NCBI RefSeq assembly: GCF_002239585.1
Contig: NZ_NDFH01000002.1
Span: 206,615-270,614, forward strand
Source of the DNA: Psychromonas sp. CD1
GTDB lineage: Bacteria > Pseudomonadota > Gammaproteobacteria > Enterobacterales > Psychromonadaceae
Direction: 5' to 3'
Length of the DNA stretch: 64,000 nucleotides
Part shown: positions 61,623 to 64,000 of the stretch, piece by piece
Numbering within the stretch: the first letter of the stretch is position 1
Layout of the letters: every line of letters begins with the position of its first letter
Position numbers and translations under genes: made by a program
Notes under the pieces: model-generated
The model's database searches: none
The model's input: the letters and a program-made list of their open reading frames with translations, nothing else
Told to the model about the DNA's origin: nothing

Positions 61623-62292
61623 AGATAACCGTGCTAATTTTTCCCTCACTTTGCCAGAAAACATTAAAGTCGAGCAAGTACATTGCATATGTTTTAGTAT
61701 CGATTTTGTTTTTTTTATAAGCAGGTCGCGGATCTTGTTGTAAGACTTCTCTGATTAAAATCTCTAGCTCAGGCTCATTCTGTAAAAAATTTAAACTCGC
61801 TGTTGAAAATTGAATCTGCATTAAACTCTGTGGTTTTTGTTGCGCAAATCCTGCGAGGGCATTGGGTTTGGCATCTGCATAAGGGATATAAGGTTTAATA
61901 TCAATAATAGGGGTGCCATCAACAAGATCAAGGCAACCTATTCGTAAGAATAATTTACCTTTTTTTTGGAACATGCCATGATATTCAAGTAAAGATAAAC
62001 CGATAGGGTTCGGTCTGTTAGGTGAGCGTGTCGCGAAAACGCCAACTCGTTTATTACCGCCTAAACGAGGTGGCCGGACCATAGGGCTCCATTTTTTTAC
62101 GGGTTTGTTTTTATGAAAAAGAAACATTATCCATATATGGCTAAAATCATCTAAACCAGAGAACGCATTAGGATCATTGTAAGGCGGTAATATTTCGAGT
62201 AAACCTTTGGCACTAGGTACTAATCCTGGTTGACGAGGTACGGCAAATTTTTCTTTGTAGGGGCTATGTACAATCGCGATAGTATTAAGCAT
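61582..62292 (-). CDS. trmO: tRNA (adenine(37)-N6)-methyltransferase TrmO
   Basis: TrmO methylates N6 of t6A37 in tRNA-Thr using SAM. The 236 residues have the TsaA/YaeB N-terminal beta-barrel (MLNTIAIVHSPYKEKFAVPR) with RQPGLVP, the GVFATRSPNRPNPIGLS loop that binds SAM, and the C-terminal YaeB domain (QDPRPAYKK). It lies two bases after rcsF on the same strand, a probable operon. The 3' end overlaps the rhomboid gene by 41 bases. Confidence 0.94.
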   Translation of the reverse strand: MLNTIAIVHSPYKEKFAVPRQPGLVPSAKGLLEILPPYNDPNAFSGLDDFSHIWIMFLFHKNKPVKKWSPMVRPPRLGGNKRVGVFATRSPNRPNPIGLSLLEYHGMFQKKGKLFLRIGCLDLVDGTPIIDIKPYIPYADAKPNALAGFAQQKPQSLMQIQFSTASLNFLQNEPELEILIREVLQQDPRPAYKKNKIDTKTYAMYLLDFNVFWQSEGKISTVISIEYHSSQINIHL

Positions 62293-62294
62293 TG

Positions 62295-62669
62295 TTATTC
62301 ATCTATTTCTACGGAAAGGGCACGTGCATAGCAAATTACATTAGATAGACAACTGCTATCAGCATCAAAATTTAAACATGTTTGAAAAACAATGCCGTTC
62401 GCGCCTAAGTTTGCTGCATTAATGCGTGCTTTAGTGCGAGCATCGCTCTGGCTAGCGGGACGATCGTTGACGTTTATTTGACAGCTACTACCGGTTACGG
62501 TGCCTTTCCATTGTACATTTAATTTTTTTGCTTCTTCTTTGCTGTAAATAAGAACACTACTGGGTTTAAAGTAAGTGACAAAATTTTGTTTATCAACATT
62601 AGATGAAAAAGGATATTGGCTACAAGCACTTAAGAATAATGTTGTAAATATAATAATAAAACGTTGCAT
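62295..62669 (-). CDS. rcsF: Rcs stress sensor lipoprotein RcsF
   Basis: RcsF senses outer-membrane stress and relays it to the Rcs phosphorelay. I place the start at 62669, giving 124 residues with a short lipoprotein signal and lipobox L13-S14-A15-C16. The four conserved cysteines that form two disulfides are C63, C98, C107 and C113. A longer in-frame start at 62810 would run through the gmhB promoter region and hide the signal peptide. It is divergent from gmhB and followed by trmO. No Rcs kinase is in the window. Confidence 0.92.
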   Translation of the reverse strand: MQRFIIIFTTLFLSACSQYPFSSNVDKQNFVTYFKPSSVLIYSKEEAKKLNVQWKGTVTGSSCQINVNDRPASQSDARTKARINAANLGANGIVFQTCLNFDADSSCLSNVICYARALSVEIDE

Positions 62670-62736
62670 AATAAATTCTTTATAATAGATAAAAAAAGAC
62701 GATAATAGTATCGATGAAAATATAATAGGAAACAGT

Positions 62737-63297
62737 ATGACAGTAAATAACGTAAAACGTGCCATTTTTATTGATAGAGATGGCGTGCTCAATGTCGATA
62801 AAGGATACATTTCTCAAATTGATGATTTTGAATTTATTGATGGCGTGATAGATGCCCTACAAAAATTTAAAGAAAAGGGTTATTTATTAGTTCTTATCAC
62901 TAATCAGTCGGGTATTGCGCGTGGCTATTTCACCGAAGAGCAGTTTCATCGATTAACAGAATGGATGGATTGGTCACTTGCTGATAGAGGTGTAAATTTA
63001 GATGGCATTTATTATTGTCCGCATCATGCAGAGCAAGGAAGTGGGAAATATAAAGTAGAATGTGATTGTCGGAAACCTAAACCAGGTATGTTACTTGAGG
63101 CGATAGAAGAGTTAAATATTGATGTGACGGAATCTATATTAGTGGGTGATAAAATTTCCGATATACAAGCGGGAATCGCAGCTGGTGTCAAAAATAATTA
63201 TTTAGTTCGCTCAGGAAAAACACTTACGACAGAGGCTGAAGCCTTAGCTACGGCTGTTTTTGACGATTTAAAGGAAATGGTAGAACAAGTTTCTTGA
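62737..63297 (+). CDS. gmhB: D-glycero-beta-D-manno-heptose 1,7-bisphosphate 7-phosphatase
   Basis: GmhB removes the 7-phosphate during ADP-heptose synthesis for the LPS inner core. The 186-residue HAD protein has catalytic D13 and D15 (FIDRDGVLN), TNQSGIARG, and the zinc ligands C94, H96, C109 and C111 (YYCPHH, CDCRKP), plus VGDKISDIQAG. AGGAAAC precedes the ATG. In relatives it is often followed by an rRNA operon, which is not reached here. Confidence 0.96.
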   Translation: MTVNNVKRAIFIDRDGVLNVDKGYISQIDDFEFIDGVIDALQKFKEKGYLLVLITNQSGIARGYFTEEQFHRLTEWMDWSLADRGVNLDGIYYCPHHAEQGSGKYKVECDCRKPKPGMLLEAIEELNIDVTESILVGDKISDIQAGIAAGVKNNYLVRSGKTLTTEAEALATAVFDDLKEMVEQVS

Positions 63298-64000
63298 TGT
63301 ATTAATTACTCTGTAAATGAATTTTAGTCGTCATTTTGCGAGGATATATTTATCGTGTAGAAATAGACTGCTTTTGAGTTGACGCATCGCAGAGAAAACC
63401 AGGTCGTATTGTGTACTCGTAAGGTTAATTAGAATACCAAATTGATATTTATGAATTTAGAGGTGAGCATTAATAAGCGAATAAAGTGAGAATGTTTTAT
63501 TCGCAGTCTCTATCTTATAGGCGCAGTTACTCGTTCACGGTAAATATAAAAAATATGCGCCCCCTAAACAAGAAGTAAATTCACAAAATATCTGAGCGCA
63601 TCGTTCCAGTCTCATGTTAAACTACTGTTTAATATGGCATTTCCATCTTTATTATTTAAGTGTACCCGTAAAAATTTAAGCCGTTGTTCGTCATGAACTG
63701 GCTATGTTGTCGCAAAGAAATATCATACTTTAGATTTAGACATAAGCTCAAAATACTAGGGATAAAGCGCTAACCTAAGCGTCAACCTTAAAGTGCATGT
63801 GAGATGAAATTGTTATTGGGAATTAATAAGTTAGTAATTCAATCTAAAAAGGAAGGTTGAACTATTAAAAGGGTTATGTATTTAGCTACATTTAGCAATA
63901 ATGTTTTTTTTGTAATTTTCAATTGTAAAATAATAATGTTGCGTAATTTAAAATCAGTGTAAAAACTTGATCATTATAAAACTCATGGCTACCATAAATA
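63298..64000. other. Intergenic region at the right end
   Basis: About 700 bases with no open frame, tRNA or ribosomal RNA sequence that I can recognise. It may be the upstream region of an rRNA operon, but the window ends before that could be seen. Confidence 0.35.

Noticed and set aside
63298..64000. Possible start of an rRNA operon after gmhB
   Set aside because: No 16S or promoter sequence was recognised before the window ends.

Overview
The window looks like chromosome from an AT-rich, facultatively anaerobic marine gammaproteobacterium of the Psychromonas/Vibrio/Shewanella type. This rests on gene content and gene order: fldB-xerD, frdABCD flanked by epmA and efp/epmB, tsaE-amiB-mutL-miaA-hfq-hflX-hflK-hflC-purA, ispB near rplU-rpmA-obgE, barA opposite rlmD-relA, and rcsF-trmO near proS. 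No database search was possible, so the genus is an inference.

Layout: 0-6.3 kb holds anaerobic carbon metabolism on the minus strand (ackA cut by the window edge, rlmA, pflA, pflB), with a candidate FNR-controlled leader upstream of pflB, then fldB. 6.4-14.3 kb holds xerD, the EF-P modification set (epmB, efp, epmA) and the fumarate reductase operon frdABCD. 14.4-21.6 kb holds rpsT and a divergent murJ-ribF-ileS-lspA-fkpB run followed by glnB. 21.7-29 kb holds bamD, rluD, pgeF, clpB and a YbiT-type ABC-F gene. 29.4-40.5 kb is the tsaE to purA superoperon. 40.5-47.4 kb is an accessory, decaying region. 47.5-63.3 kb returns to core genes: rplU-rpmA-obgE, a YnaI-like mechanosensitive channel, barA, rlmD, relA, zapB, rraA, proS, a small rhomboid protease, trmO, rcsF and gmhB. 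The last 700 bases hold no gene that I can see.

The most unusual points are lesions in genes expected to be essential. ribF carries two compensating single-base shifts. ileS lacks its start and about 69 N-terminal codons, including the HIGH motif. lspA carries a 2-base insertion. These three lie within 3 kb, so either the sequence is faulty there or functional copies exist elsewhere. Separately, the 3' end of purA is replaced by a remnant of an IS30-type transposase. That junction opens a 7-kb region containing a broken LacI-type regulator, an intact Tat-exported sulfatase, a frameshifted OmpA-family porin gene and a fragment of a WGD-repeat surface protein. ispB, usually directly divergent from rplU, is separated from it by part of this region.

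I found no CRISPR array, tRNA, rRNA, prophage or recognisable defence system. The best candidates for new biology are modest: an AmiB amidase with eight LysM repeats, an orphan rho-independent terminator between rpsT and murJ that may mark a small RNA, a long inverted repeat ahead of obgE, and an Hfq almost without its C-terminal tail.
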